From Acidobacteriota bacterium (GTDB lineage Bacteria > Acidobacteriota > Blastocatellia > Pyrinomonadales > Pyrinomonadaceae): a DNA stretch of 64,000 nucleotides. The notes under the pieces are model-generated. The model worked only from the letters and a program-made list of their open reading frames with translations, was not told where the DNA came from and ran no database searches. Positions 33,098 to 42,580 of this stretch are shown here, piece by piece (position 1 is the first letter of the stretch; the number at the start of each line of letters is the position of its first letter). The DNA lies in assembly GCA_019639155.1 (NCBI GenBank), contig JAHBSJ010000008.1, positions 62,001 to 126,000 of the forward strand. Reading direction: 5' to 3'. A program made the position numbers and the translations under genes.

Positions 33098-33279
33098 TTT
33101 GTTTCTCCCTAACTTCCGGGAATCTCCAACCTAGGAACGAGAAACGGGGAAAGTCTTGCACACTTTAAGATGTTCTAGGTCGAAAAAAAGTTTGCCTGAC
33201 TTACTTTTGCCTGAACCTCTTTGCCTCTGTTGGTGTTTTCGCTAATATCAGTTAAAAGGATTCAAACGGAAGAAAGATT

Positions 33280-34221
33280 ATGAAAAGAGCAATTTTGTTG
33301 ATGTTGCTGCTTTTGGCAGGCACGGTTGGAACATTTGCGTGGGACGACGTCGGCCACAAGATCACGGGATATGTTGCGTGGCAGCGGATGTCGCCAAAGG
33401 CACGCGAGAATGTGATCCGCGTATTGCGTGCGGCACCGGAAGATTCGCATCTGTCGGTCTATTACCAGCTATACGGTGCCCGTGCCGATGCTGACAAACA
33501 GCTTGATTACTTTATGCTTGTGCCCACTTGGGCAGATATTGTCCGCGACCGTGCCTTTCCTGTCCGGTTCGAGAAATATCACAAGGGCGAATGGCACTAC
33601 ACATCCGTTTTCTGGCGTCAGGCAAATGGAAAAGCCGAACTGATCACCGATAGAAAGCCGGACGGACTTGCCATCGAAAAACTTGCCGAATTCGAACGCG
33701 TAATGCGCGATACAACCGTAAGCGATCGGGAAAAGGCGATAGCGATGGCGTGGTTTTTGCACATCGGCGGCGACATACACCAGCCGCTGCATACGTCGAG
33801 CCGCGTGACCGACCGCGAGCCGAACGGAGATCTGGGAGCCAACACCTTTCTGATATCACCGGAAGGCACGCCTCGTGGTGACCAGCAAAATCTGCATTGG
33901 TTCTGGGATTCGATCGTCCCGCGAAATATCCCTTTCAATTTCGGCCTCTGCGAGGGCGATTATGTGCGCCACGTCGCCAATGCGATGATCTCGCGTTATC
34001 CCTTTGAATCGATGAAAGCGGGCCTAGCTCTTTCCGAATACGCCAATTGGAAGGACGAGAGCCTGCACCTCGCACAGACAGAGGTTTTTCGTTCGGATCT
34101 GGTGCGATTCCAATTCCCGAGCGACGACTATCGAAGAAATGCTATGAGCGTTTCCGAACGCCGGCTGGTCCAGGCAGGCTACCGCATGGGCGAAACCCTG
34201 GAGGCGATCTTCGGGAAATAG
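33280..34221 (+). CDS. S1/P1-family zinc-dependent nuclease, secreted
   Basis: The protein has 313 residues. A signal peptide (to about residue 20, GTFA) releases a mature N-terminus beginning with Trp, a zinc ligand in this family (WDDVGHK). Other ligands are seen in EWHYTSVF, MAWFLHIGGDIHQPLHT and NLHWFWDS. Such enzymes cut single-stranded DNA and RNA with three zincs, outside the cytoplasm, probably for nucleotide scavenging. The peptidase gene follows 2 bp after its stop. Confidence 0.95.
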   Translation: MKRAILLMLLLLAGTVGTFAWDDVGHKITGYVAWQRMSPKARENVIRVLRAAPEDSHLSVYYQLYGARADADKQLDYFMLVPTWADIVRDRAFPVRFEKYHKGEWHYTSVFWRQANGKAELITDRKPDGLAIEKLAEFERVMRDTTVSDREKAIAMAWFLHIGGDIHQPLHTSSRVTDREPNGDLGANTFLISPEGTPRGDQQNLHWFWDSIVPRNIPFNFGLCEGDYVRHVANAMISRYPFESMKAGLALSEYANWKDESLHLAQTEVFRSDLVRFQFPSDDYRRNAMSVSERRLVQAGYRMGETLEAIFGK

Positions 34222-34223
34222 GT

Positions 34224-35363
34224 ATGACACCGGCTGAATTGCAGAACAGATACGAACAGCGTTTGCCGCGGATGATCGACGAGATACGCGAGATAGTCGA
34301 TATCGAATCGCCGTCATTTGACGCTGACGCGAGCCGGCGTGTTGCGGACTGGCTGGAAGAAAAGGCAAAACAAATTTCGCCTGAGTTTGAGGTCGAGCGT
34401 TACGCTGCGGAAGGCGTTGGCGAACACGTGATCATTCGCGCGTTCGCTGGCGATGGAAAAGCGAATCTCGTTCTCGGCCACACGGACACCGTGCACGCGA
34501 TCGGCACGCACGAAAAGAATCCGACCCGTATAGATGGGGGAAAATTCTACGGCTGCGGCATTTTCGATATGAAAGCGAACATCGTGCTGATGTTCGAGGC
34601 ATTGCGCTATTTCGTCGAAAGCGGCGAGCGGCCTTCGCGTCCCGTAAACATACTTCTGGCAGCCGATGAAGAGGTCGGCAGCAAGACCGGACGGCCGCTG
34701 GTCGAGAGCGAGGCGGCAAAGGCGGAGAACTGTTTTGTTTTTGAGCCTTCGGCTGCGGGAAAGGTGAAAACAGGCCGCAAGGGAACAGGCACTTTTACGG
34801 TCTTGGCCCACGGTGCGCCATCGCACGCAGGCCTTGATCCCGAGAAAGGTGCGAACGCCGTTACGGAACTCGCTCGTCAGGTCGAAAAGATACACTCGGT
34901 CGCCCGTAAACATGCCGGAACGACCGTCAACGTGACCACGTTTCACGGCGGAGCGGTAACTAACGTAATTCCCGACCTAGCGACGTGCGAGATCGACGTG
35001 CGGTTTTCCAGCATCGCAGAAGGCGAGCGTGTCTTGGAGGAGTTGAAGCGGCTAACGCCATTAGATGAGCGCGTGCGGCTGGAATTCACGGGCGACATCA
35101 ACCGCCCGCCGCTGGAAAGGACGGAAGCTGTTGCCGCGCTTTTCGAGAAAGCGAAAGCGATCGCCGCCGAGTTTGATTACGTGCTCGAGGAAACGCAGGT
35201 AGGCGGTGCTTCGGACGGTAATTTTGTCGCGGCGATGGGCGTGCCTGTTCTAGACGGCCTCGGCATTGCCGGCGACGGAGCACACACGCTGCATGAACAC
35301 ATCCTCGTTGACGACATCGCTCACCGCGCAATGCTGGTGACGATGCTGCTGTCGCGTATTTGA
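34224..35363 (+). CDS. M20-family metallopeptidase (carboxypeptidase G2-like)
   Basis: The protein has 379 residues. The co-catalytic metal site shows LGHTDTVHAIGTH, GCGIFDMKANIVL and DEEVGSKTG; the dimerisation domain (KGTGTFTVLAHGAPSHAGLDPEKGANAV) is typical of M20A. The enzyme hydrolyses C-terminal glutamate from folates or N-acyl amino acids. No signal peptide is seen. The ATG at 34224 is chosen because it matches the family start; a longer frame overlaps the nuclease gene. dprA follows 10 bp later. Confidence 0.93.
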   Translation: MTPAELQNRYEQRLPRMIDEIREIVDIESPSFDADASRRVADWLEEKAKQISPEFEVERYAAEGVGEHVIIRAFAGDGKANLVLGHTDTVHAIGTHEKNPTRIDGGKFYGCGIFDMKANIVLMFEALRYFVESGERPSRPVNILLAADEEVGSKTGRPLVESEAAKAENCFVFEPSAAGKVKTGRKGTGTFTVLAHGAPSHAGLDPEKGANAVTELARQVEKIHSVARKHAGTTVNVTTFHGGAVTNVIPDLATCEIDVRFSSIAEGERVLEELKRLTPLDERVRLEFTGDINRPPLERTEAVAALFEKAKAIAAEFDYVLEETQVGGASDGNFVAAMGVPVLDGLGIAGDGAHTLHEHILVDDIAHRAMLVTMLLSRI

Positions 35364-35373
35364 AACGCCTTTT

Positions 35374-36498
35374 ATGCTCTCCTGGATCGCATTGAACATG
35401 ACACCCGGCGTCGGGCCGCTTGCGGCGAAGCGGCTGCTTGAGGCGTTCGGTTCGGCGGACGCTGTTTTCAATGCTCGGCGAAACGAGCTTGAGCGTGCGG
35501 GGCTGCGGGGTGAATCTGTCGATTCGATACTCGAACGTGACCGACACGCGGCGGCCGAGACCGAGTTGGATCGGGTCAAGCAGCTCGGCGGCGACATTTT
35601 GCTGCTCGATGACGGCAGTTATCCTGCTTACCTGCGCGAGATCGCCGATCCGCCGATGGTTCTTTACGTTAAGGGCAACTGGCAGGAATGTTTCGATCAG
35701 CCGGGAATTGCGGTGATCGGTTCGCGGCGTTGTTCGACGTACGGTGAGAATACGGCCGAGATGTTATCGCGTGATCTTGCCGAACACGGGATCTGTATAA
35801 TTTCAGGGCTCGCCCGCGGCATTGATGCGGCGGCACACAAAGGTGCTCTTTCTGCCGGCGGCAGGACGATCGCTGTTATCGGCACAGGCATCGACAACGT
35901 TTATCCGCGAGAGAATACGGGCCTGACGCGCGAGATCCTTGATAATGGCGGCTGTCTTGTTTCGCAGTTCCCGTTGGGAACGCCGCCGCTGCCGGAACAC
36001 TTCCCTTTCCGCAACCGCATCATCAGCGGCCTGAGCATGGGCGTGCTCGTCGTCGAGGCCTCGGAACGCAGCGGTTCGCTGATCACCGCACGGCTGGCCG
36101 CGGAACAGGGACGCGAGGTGATGGCGGTGCCCGGCAACATCACGTCGGGAAATTCATACGGGACGAATTACCTTATTAAGAGCGGTGCGAAACTCGTTCA
36201 GCAGTGGCAGGACGTTGTTTCGGAAATGCCTCCCGACATTGCGGCCAAGATATTGCCTCCGCCTACGGACAAGAAAGTTGACGAGGTCGCAATGCAGCCG
36301 CAGCTTGCGCCCGCAGGTCTGTCGGAAAATGAACTCAAGGTCTGGAACACACTTTCCGCCGATGACGAAACGCATATCGACCAGCTTCTGGCGAAAACTG
36401 AAATGAGTTTCGGTGACCTCAACAGTGCCTTGGTCAGTCTGGATATCAAGGATCTGATACGTGTGCTGCCGGGGAAGAATTACGCTCGCCGCATCTGA
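35374..36498 (+). CDS. dprA: DNA-processing protein DprA
   Basis: The protein has 374 residues. An N-terminal helix-hairpin-helix (LNMTPGVGPLAAKRLLEAFGS) leads to the Rossmann domain with GIAVIGSRRCSTYGENTAEMLSRDL, ISGLARGIDAAAHKGAL and FPFRNRIISGLSMGVLVVEAS. A C-terminal winged-helix (DDETHIDQLLAKTEM) follows. DprA loads RecA onto incoming single-stranded DNA, so the organism may be naturally transformable. This is relevant to the integron, whose cassettes recombine as single strands. Confidence 0.96.
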   Translation: MLSWIALNMTPGVGPLAAKRLLEAFGSADAVFNARRNELERAGLRGESVDSILERDRHAAAETELDRVKQLGGDILLLDDGSYPAYLREIADPPMVLYVKGNWQECFDQPGIAVIGSRRCSTYGENTAEMLSRDLAEHGICIISGLARGIDAAAHKGALSAGGRTIAVIGTGIDNVYPRENTGLTREILDNGGCLVSQFPLGTPPLPEHFPFRNRIISGLSMGVLVVEASERSGSLITARLAAEQGREVMAVPGNITSGNSYGTNYLIKSGAKLVQQWQDVVSEMPPDIAAKILPPPTDKKVDEVAMQPQLAPAGLSENELKVWNTLSADDETHIDQLLAKTEMSFGDLNSALVSLDIKDLIRVLPGKNYARRI

Positions 36499-36625
36499 TT
36501 CTATACCGCTTATCCGGAGAGATTTTGGATCATATAAAACACGTTGAGATTGACAGAGGCTCTCTTGAGGTGCTAGAAGTCAGATTCGTCAATGCGCCGC
36601 CTCGGCACGCTGACCGTTTATCAAA

Positions 36626-39148
36626 ATGGGGAAAAACCTGGTTATAGTTGAGTCGCCTGCCAAGGCAAAGACCATAAATAAGTATCTCGGTGCCGACTAC
36701 AAAGTAATGGCATCGATAGGACACATCAAGGACCTTCCGATGAAGGATCTGGGTGTAGATATCGATAATAAATTCGAACCGCATTACGAGGTCATCCCTG
36801 ACACTCGAAAACGCAATAATAAAAAGATCGTCTCAGATCTTAAAAAGGCAGCGAAAGAGAGCGAAGCCATATACCTCGCAGCCGACCCTGACCGCGAGGG
36901 AGAGGCGATATGTCAGCATTTGGCCGAAGAGATCGTACCGAAAAAAGGCGAGCAAAAGGTCTTTCGGGTGATGTTCAACGAGATCACCAAGAACGCGATA
37001 AATGACGCATTCAAGGAACCGAAACAGGTAGATAAGAATCTCGTTTTTGCACAGCAGGCGCGGCGGATCCTAGACCGGCTGGTTGGCTACAAGGTCTCGC
37101 CGATCCTATGGAAGACCATCGGCGGCAGGCTTTCCGCCGGGCGAGTACAGACCGTCGCCGTCAGGCTCGTTGTAGAGCGTGAACGCGAGATCGAGGCATT
37201 TAAGAAGACAGAATACTGGTCAGTTGTCGCAAATCTAACGGCCGCATTGCCGCCGAATTTTGACGCGAAGCTGGCCCGCGTCGGTGAGCTCTCGGTCAAG
37301 AGCGGTAAATTCGATGAAGCTGTTAAGGACAGCGAGATACATATAAAGACGCAGGCGGACGCAGCAGCGATCGTTGAAGAGGCCGAAAAAGAGCAATTCG
37401 TCGTTTCCTCGCTGACCACAAAGGAACGAAAACGCAATCCTACGCCGCCTTTTATAACGTCGAAACTGCAGCAAGACGCCGCGCGGAAACTTGGGTTTTC
37501 CGTGAAACGAACAATGACCGTTGCTCAGCGGCTCTATGAGGGTATCGAACTGGGAACTGAAGGAGCGGTAGGATTGATCACGTATATGCGAACCGATTCT
37601 ACCCGCGTTTCCGACGCGGCACTGATCGATGTCCGCGGTTTCGTTGAAAATAACTATGGTGATAGCTATTTGCCGGCCAAGCCGAATATTTACCGGTCCA
37701 AAAAGGACGCTCAGGACGCACACGAGGCTATCAGGCCGACGGATGTTACGCGAACTCCCGAGAGCCTTTCGGATATACTCGGGCCGGACGAACTGAAACT
37801 CTACCGCCTGATATGGCAGCGATTCGTCGCATCGCAAATGTCCCCCGCCGTTTTCGATCAGACCACCATCGAGATCGATGCGGGACGATTTATGTTCAGA
37901 GCGTCGGGTTCGGTGCTGAAATTTGACGGTTTCCTGCGGGTCTATCAGGAAGGCCGCGACGAGAAGCCGGCGGAGGAAGAGGATGACGAGGGCCGCGATC
38001 TGCCGCTTGTGAAAGAGGGCGAGACGCTGAATCTGAAAAGCATCACGCCGAATCAGCACTTCACCGAGCCGCCACCGCGATTCACCGAGGCGACCCTTGT
38101 TAAGGCCCTCGAAGAAAAAGGCATCGGCAGGCCGTCAACCTACGCCGCGATCATGACGACCATACAGGATCGTGAATATGTGGAGAAGGTAGAAGGCAAA
38201 TTTCATCCGACGCCGCTCGGAACCACGGTCAACGACCTTTTGATAGCGAGTTTTGACGACATCTTCAATACGGCATACACGGCGCGTATGGAGGAAGAGC
38301 TGGACGAGATCGAGGATGGGAAACTTGATTGGCGCGACGCACTCGCGGAATTTTACGAGAAGTTCGCCAAGGATCTGGAGAATGCTGCCGAGTCAATAAA
38401 AAACATTAAAAAGACCGCCATACCGACAGACGAGATTTGCGAGAAATGCGGCTCGCGGATGGTGATCAAGTTCGGCAGGTTCGGCCAGTTCCTAGCATGT
38501 GAGACCTATCCGGAATGCAAGAATACACGCGAGGTCGCGGCCAAGCGCACAGCGGACGAAAATGGAGGCGAGGCTTCAGAATCCTCCGACGAAAGCAAGG
38601 TCGAACCCTGCGAGCTTTGCGGAAAGGAAATGGTGCTGAAAAAAGGCCGATTCGGGTCGTTTTACGGCTGTACTGGCTATCCGGAGTGTAAGAATATTCG
38701 CAAGCTGGCGAAAGGTGACCAAAAACCTGCTCCACCGCCCGAGCCGTTGAACGAAAAATGTCCGGTCGATGGTGCAAATCTGGTTCGGCGGTTCGGCAGA
38801 TTCGGCGAGTTCATCTCATGCTCGAACTATCCGAAATGCGACTATATCAAACGTGAGACGGTCGGCGTGAAGTGCCAAAAGGACGGCGGCGAGATCGTAG
38901 TTAAAAAATCACGCCGCGGAAAAGTTTTCTACGGTTGCGGGAACTATCCGAAATGCGACGCCGTATTTTGGGATAAGCCGGTCGCCGAATCTTGCCCGAA
39001 GTGCAGCTCGCCGTTCCTGCTGGAAAAGACGACCAAGAAAGAAGGCACCATCCGCTATTGCCAAAACGAGGAATGTGATTATAAAATTACGGGGCTAGAA
39101 GCACCAATTAACGAAGCATCAGCATCGGAGATAGCCGAAAAGGCCTGA
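36626..39148 (+). CDS. topA: DNA topoisomerase I, type IA
   Basis: The protein has 840 residues. A Toprim domain at the start (VIVESPAKAKTINKYLG; DPDREGEAI) and the active-site Tyr320 (GLITYMRTDST) are clear. The C-terminus has five Cys4-type units: CEKCGSRM...CETYPEC, CELCGKEM...CTGYPEC, CPVDGANL...CSNYPKC, CQKDGGEI...CGNYPKC and CPKCSSPF...CQNEEC. It relaxes negative supercoils. The 127-bp gap before it holds no gene. Confidence 0.97.
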   Translation: MGKNLVIVESPAKAKTINKYLGADYKVMASIGHIKDLPMKDLGVDIDNKFEPHYEVIPDTRKRNNKKIVSDLKKAAKESEAIYLAADPDREGEAICQHLAEEIVPKKGEQKVFRVMFNEITKNAINDAFKEPKQVDKNLVFAQQARRILDRLVGYKVSPILWKTIGGRLSAGRVQTVAVRLVVEREREIEAFKKTEYWSVVANLTAALPPNFDAKLARVGELSVKSGKFDEAVKDSEIHIKTQADAAAIVEEAEKEQFVVSSLTTKERKRNPTPPFITSKLQQDAARKLGFSVKRTMTVAQRLYEGIELGTEGAVGLITYMRTDSTRVSDAALIDVRGFVENNYGDSYLPAKPNIYRSKKDAQDAHEAIRPTDVTRTPESLSDILGPDELKLYRLIWQRFVASQMSPAVFDQTTIEIDAGRFMFRASGSVLKFDGFLRVYQEGRDEKPAEEEDDEGRDLPLVKEGETLNLKSITPNQHFTEPPPRFTEATLVKALEEKGIGRPSTYAAIMTTIQDREYVEKVEGKFHPTPLGTTVNDLLIASFDDIFNTAYTARMEEELDEIEDGKLDWRDALAEFYEKFAKDLENAAESIKNIKKTAIPTDEICEKCGSRMVIKFGRFGQFLACETYPECKNTREVAAKRTADENGGEASESSDESKVEPCELCGKEMVLKKGRFGSFYGCTGYPECKNIRKLAKGDQKPAPPPEPLNEKCPVDGANLVRRFGRFGEFISCSNYPKCDYIKRETVGVKCQKDGGEIVVKKSRRGKVFYGCGNYPKCDAVFWDKPVAESCPKCSSPFLLEKTTKKEGTIRYCQNEECDYKITGLEAPINEASASEIAEKA

Positions 39149-39156
39149 CGTCCCCA

Positions 39157-39738
39157 ATGAAGGAAAAAGTAAAATTCCTCCAAGCCTTTCTAAAGAACCC
39201 GCTAAAGGTCGGCGCCATCATGCCGAGCTCGCCGGACCTTGCCGCTCAGATGCTCGCGGGCATCGTCCCGGACGATCATCATATCGTTTTGGAATTAGGT
39301 GTTGGTACGGGTGCGATCACGAAATTCCTGCGGGATATGATACCGAGCAAGGATTCCTATTTAGGCCTTGAACTTGATGCGAATTTGGTCAAAGAATTGA
39401 ACAGGACGTTTCCTGACATGCATATTGTTCAGGGCAACGCCGCTGAGGCATACAAGATCCACGCGGAGTCAGGCCTCGGCAAGGTGCGTTATTTGGTTTG
39501 CTGCCTGCCGTTCGTCTCATTGCCGAAAGAGGTCAGCGAAAGCGTGTTGGCCGAGATCGAGAAATTCATGGACGAGGGCTGCGAACTTCGAATTTTTCAA
39601 TATGCTCACGGCTATTTTTTGCCGCCTGCTGTCCGCCTCAGAGATATGCTCAAGAAGCGTTATGGCCATGAACATCGCAGCCCGCTAGTGATGAACAACG
39701 TACCGCCCGCCTTTACTCTGACCTGGTCAACTCTCTAG
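39157..39738 (+). CDS. Class I SAM-dependent methyltransferase (PmtA-like)
   Basis: The protein has 193 residues. LKNPLKVGAIMPSSPDLAAQML and the SAM-binding loop VLELGVGTGAITKFL match the group containing phosphatidylethanolamine N-methyltransferase PmtA and rRNA-dimethylase-like proteins, and the CLPFVSLP segment fits PmtA motif IV. The substrate is therefore probably a lipid, but this is family inference. It starts 8 bp after topA. Confidence 0.85.
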   Translation: MKEKVKFLQAFLKNPLKVGAIMPSSPDLAAQMLAGIVPDDHHIVLELGVGTGAITKFLRDMIPSKDSYLGLELDANLVKELNRTFPDMHIVQGNAAEAYKIHAESGLGKVRYLVCCLPFVSLPKEVSESVLAEIEKFMDEGCELRIFQYAHGYFLPPAVRLRDMLKKRYGHEHRSPLVMNNVPPAFTLTWSTL

Positions 39739-39745
39739 TCAACAA

Positions 39746-40507
39746 ATGGACATGCAGCCGCCACAACACCTCTCGGGAGCCATCAATGCCGGGGATTGTA
39801 TTGCCAACGGCTGGAGCTTGGTCACCCAAAATTTCGGCATCTATCTCGCAACCTCTCTCTTAGCGATCCTGATAATCGTGTGCGTCCCTTGCGTCAACGT
39901 CCTGCTGGTCGGGCCGATCATGGGCGGCATCTATTTTATGATGCTGCGGTCGATGCGCGGCGAGCCGGTGGATTTCGGCATGATGTTCAAGGGATTCGAG
40001 CAATTTCTGCCGCTGATGGTCGTCGGGTTTGTGGTTTCCATCCCGGATATTGGTTTTCAGGGTGTGCAGTTTATCGTGGATATCAATGATCTGTTCCGCG
40101 GCAGCGGTATCCCGGCGGGTGACGCTACATTCTTTCAGGGAGATGCGTCGGTAGATCGAGGCCTGGCTCAATTGTGGCTTCTGGCGGGAGTTGCGTTCGC
40201 TTTCGGGCTGTTCGGGTTTATTTGGAAGATAATGCTTTTTTTCGCCGTGCCGCTGGCCATGGAGTACAAGCTCGGCCCGCTTGATGCGATGAAACTCAGC
40301 GTTTCGGCGGCAATGTCCAACATGGGCGGACTGATCTTATTGACAATACTTGAAGTGCTGGTGGCGATAGTCGGCGTGCTTGCTCTCTGTGTCGGAATAT
40401 TCGTTGCGATTCCCGTCATCTGGGCCGCGAACGCCTTTGCTTACCGACAGGTTTTCCCATATCAGGGCGAACAGGCCGGACAATATCCGCAGTTCGGTTC
40501 TTATTGA
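39746..40507 (+). CDS. Multi-pass membrane protein, DUF4013/DUF975-like
   Basis: The protein has 253 residues with about five to six hydrophobic helices; the first begins near LATSLLAILIIVCVPCVNVLLVGPIMGGIYFMML. Segments such as LLLTILEVLVAIVGVLALCVGIFVAIPVIWAANAFAYRQVF at the end are reminiscent of DUF975-type integral membrane proteins, but I am not sure of the family. It lies 7 bp after the methyltransferase, on the same strand. It ends overlapping the converging GNAT gene by 7 bp. Confidence 0.75.
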   Translation: MDMQPPQHLSGAINAGDCIANGWSLVTQNFGIYLATSLLAILIIVCVPCVNVLLVGPIMGGIYFMMLRSMRGEPVDFGMMFKGFEQFLPLMVVGFVVSIPDIGFQGVQFIVDINDLFRGSGIPAGDATFFQGDASVDRGLAQLWLLAGVAFAFGLFGFIWKIMLFFAVPLAMEYKLGPLDAMKLSVSAAMSNMGGLILLTILEVLVAIVGVLALCVGIFVAIPVIWAANAFAYRQVFPYQGEQAGQYPQFGSY

Positions 40508-40977
40508 CCGGTCAGGTCAAGTTCCATGAACAGGGTCCCGGAATTCGGATTGTCGTAATAGCGTTCTATTTCAACAAAGCCGTGCGATCTGTAAAGGTCC
40601 ACGGCTTTTTTCATTTTCGGCGGATATGTGTCGAGCCGCATCGCCGAATATCCCGCAGATTTTGCCTCGGCGATGATGCGCGAGATAAGCGTTTCACCGA
40701 GTTTTTGACCGCGGAAACGTTCGCGGACATATAGCCGCTTCATTTCGCAGATGCCGCCGCCGAGCGAACGCATCGCTACAACGCCCGCTATTTCACCGCC
40801 GGTTTCCGCGATAAGAAGGCGGCCTTCGGGATGTGCGTACTTGCCCGGAAGTTCGGCAAGTTCCTGTTCAAATCCCTGAAAACAAAGGTCAAAGCCGAGC
40901 CATTTTTCGTATTCGCGAAAGATCTTTCTGACCCCGTCGATGTCTGCCGCTGTTTCTGCCTGCCTGATCGTGAACAT
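40501..40977 (-). CDS. GNAT-family N-acetyltransferase
   Basis: The protein has 158 residues. The acetyl-CoA loop RFRGQKLGETLISRIIAEAKSAGY and the beta-bulge region GEIAGVVAMRSL are typical of GNAT, and MRLDTYPPKMKKAVDLYRSHGFVEI completes the motif B region. It transfers acetyl from acetyl-CoA to an unknown amine. It converges with the membrane protein gene. Confidence 0.92.
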   Translation of the reverse strand: MFTIRQAETAADIDGVRKIFREYEKWLGFDLCFQGFEQELAELPGKYAHPEGRLLIAETGGEIAGVVAMRSLGGGICEMKRLYVRERFRGQKLGETLISRIIAEAKSAGYSAMRLDTYPPKMKKAVDLYRSHGFVEIERYYDNPNSGTLFMELDLTGQ

Positions 40978-41076
40978 ATTTTTGTCGTCTTAAATCCATC
41001 TTACATCGGTTTCGAAATATTGAAACCCGTTGTCGCAGGCGTTAATCTAATTAAATACGGCGCGAAAGGATCAGTT

Positions 41077-42483
41077 ATGAATAGGCGTAGATTTTTGTAC
41101 GATCTCTCGATGTTTTCGGGCGGTTTGGCTCTTGCGGGCAGCGGGCTGATGCGGCGCGTGGCGGCGTTCGAACAGGACGGCGACCTGAGCAAATTCCGCG
41201 CGTTCGGCTACGGCGAACTCGTACCAACAGCATCGAAAAACACCGGCGAAACAATTCTTTCGCTGCCGAAAGGCTTTGAATACAACGTGCTCGGCCGCGT
41301 GAAAGATACGATGTCCGACGGTCGCCCGACGCCGCCGCTGCATGACGGCCAGTGGGCGTTTCGCGTCGGCCGCGAACTTCGCATCGTGCGAAATCACGAA
41401 GTTACGAACGGCCACATTCCGCGCGAAGGCGCCGGCATTGGATCAAAGAATCATTACGACGAAGGCGCCGGCGGCGGAACGACGACGCTCGTCATCGACC
41501 CGAAAACAAATTCCGTAATTCGTGATTTTGTCAGCCTTTCGGGAACATCGACGAACTGTGCCGGCGGGCCGACGCCGTGGGGAAGTTGGATAACGTGCGA
41601 GGAAACCACGCTCGGTGCCGCCATACGCACGACCGCACGCGGACAAAAACGCGGCGGATTTTCCAAACCGCACGGTTATTGTTTCGAGGTCCCGGCTGCT
41701 GCAAACAGCGAGGTCGTTCCGGTACCACTAAAGGCGATGGGGCGTTTCGAACACGAAGCGGTCGCCGTTGACCGCAAGACCGGTATCGTTTATCAGACAG
41801 AGGATTTCTCGACATCGGGGCTTTACCGATTTTTGCCAAATAAGAAAGGAAAACTCGCGGAAGGCGGCAAGCTGCAGATGCTTGCCGTGAAGGGCAGGCC
41901 GCAGTTTGATACACGCACCGGACAAACCGTCGGCGCAAAACTGGAAACCTACTGGGTCAACATCGACAAGCCAGATCCGGAAGAAGCCGACCTTGAGCCA
42001 AACGTTGTCCACAAAGAAGGCTTCGAAAAAGGCGGCTGTACCTTTGCACGGTTAGAAGGCTGCGACATCGATGCGAAAGGAACTGTCTATTTCACCGCGA
42101 CGAGCGGCGGCGATAAAAAAGGCGGCCAGATATGGTCGTATCAGCCGACGGGCCGCGATATAGGTATTCTTACGCTTGTTTTCGAATCGCCGGACCAGAA
42201 AGTACTTCACATGCCCGACAACATCTGCCTGATGCCGAAAAGCCGCCGCATAATGATCTGCGAGGACAGCGATTACGCTGGCCAGCAATCAATAAATCAC
42301 CTACGCATCCTGACAGAGGACGGCAAGGTGGCAGATCTCGCTCAAAACATCAGCAAGGAATTTCCCCGCAGCGAATTCTGCGGCTCGGTCTTCTCGCCGG
42401 ACGGCAGTACGATGTTCGTAAATCTGCAGCTCGCGGGCGTAACGCTCGCCATCACGGGCGACTGGTCGAAATTCCGAGCCTGA
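41077..42483 (+). CDS. PhoX-type (DUF839) phosphatase, Tat-exported
   Basis: The protein has 468 residues. A twin-arginine signal (NRRRFLYDLSMFSGGLALAGSGL) exports it folded. The body has GGGTTTLVIDPKT, GGPTPWGSWITCEETT, GRFEHEAVAVDRKTGIVYQTEDFS, GGDKKGGQIWSY and the ending FSPDGSTMFVNLQ, the beta-propeller pattern of PhoX/DUF839, Ca/Fe-dependent alkaline phosphatases. The ATG at 41077 begins the Tat signal. Substrate range cannot be read. Confidence 0.92.
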   Translation: MNRRRFLYDLSMFSGGLALAGSGLMRRVAAFEQDGDLSKFRAFGYGELVPTASKNTGETILSLPKGFEYNVLGRVKDTMSDGRPTPPLHDGQWAFRVGRELRIVRNHEVTNGHIPREGAGIGSKNHYDEGAGGGTTTLVIDPKTNSVIRDFVSLSGTSTNCAGGPTPWGSWITCEETTLGAAIRTTARGQKRGGFSKPHGYCFEVPAAANSEVVPVPLKAMGRFEHEAVAVDRKTGIVYQTEDFSTSGLYRFLPNKKGKLAEGGKLQMLAVKGRPQFDTRTGQTVGAKLETYWVNIDKPDPEEADLEPNVVHKEGFEKGGCTFARLEGCDIDAKGTVYFTATSGGDKKGGQIWSYQPTGRDIGILTLVFESPDQKVLHMPDNICLMPKSRRIMICEDSDYAGQQSINHLRILTEDGKVADLAQNISKEFPRSEFCGSVFSPDGSTMFVNLQLAGVTLAITGDWSKFRA

Positions 42484-42580
42484 CCGCCGACCACCGATGA
42501 ACGCAGGTGAACACGGATATCTTTTCTATCCGTGTTTATTTGTGTGCATCTGTGGTTGTAACTTTCTATAATTTTCTCGT
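42484..42580. repeat. Long imperfect palindrome of the ACACGGAT family
   Basis: AACACGGATA (42510-42519) and TATCCGTGTT (42527-42536) form a perfect 10-bp stem with a 7-nt loop; outer arms ACCACCGATGAACG and its counterpart GTGCATCTGTGGT (to 42556) extend it imperfectly. It may terminate the phosphatase transcript. The sequence type also occurs as an intergenic repeat elsewhere in many bacteria. Confidence 0.6.
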
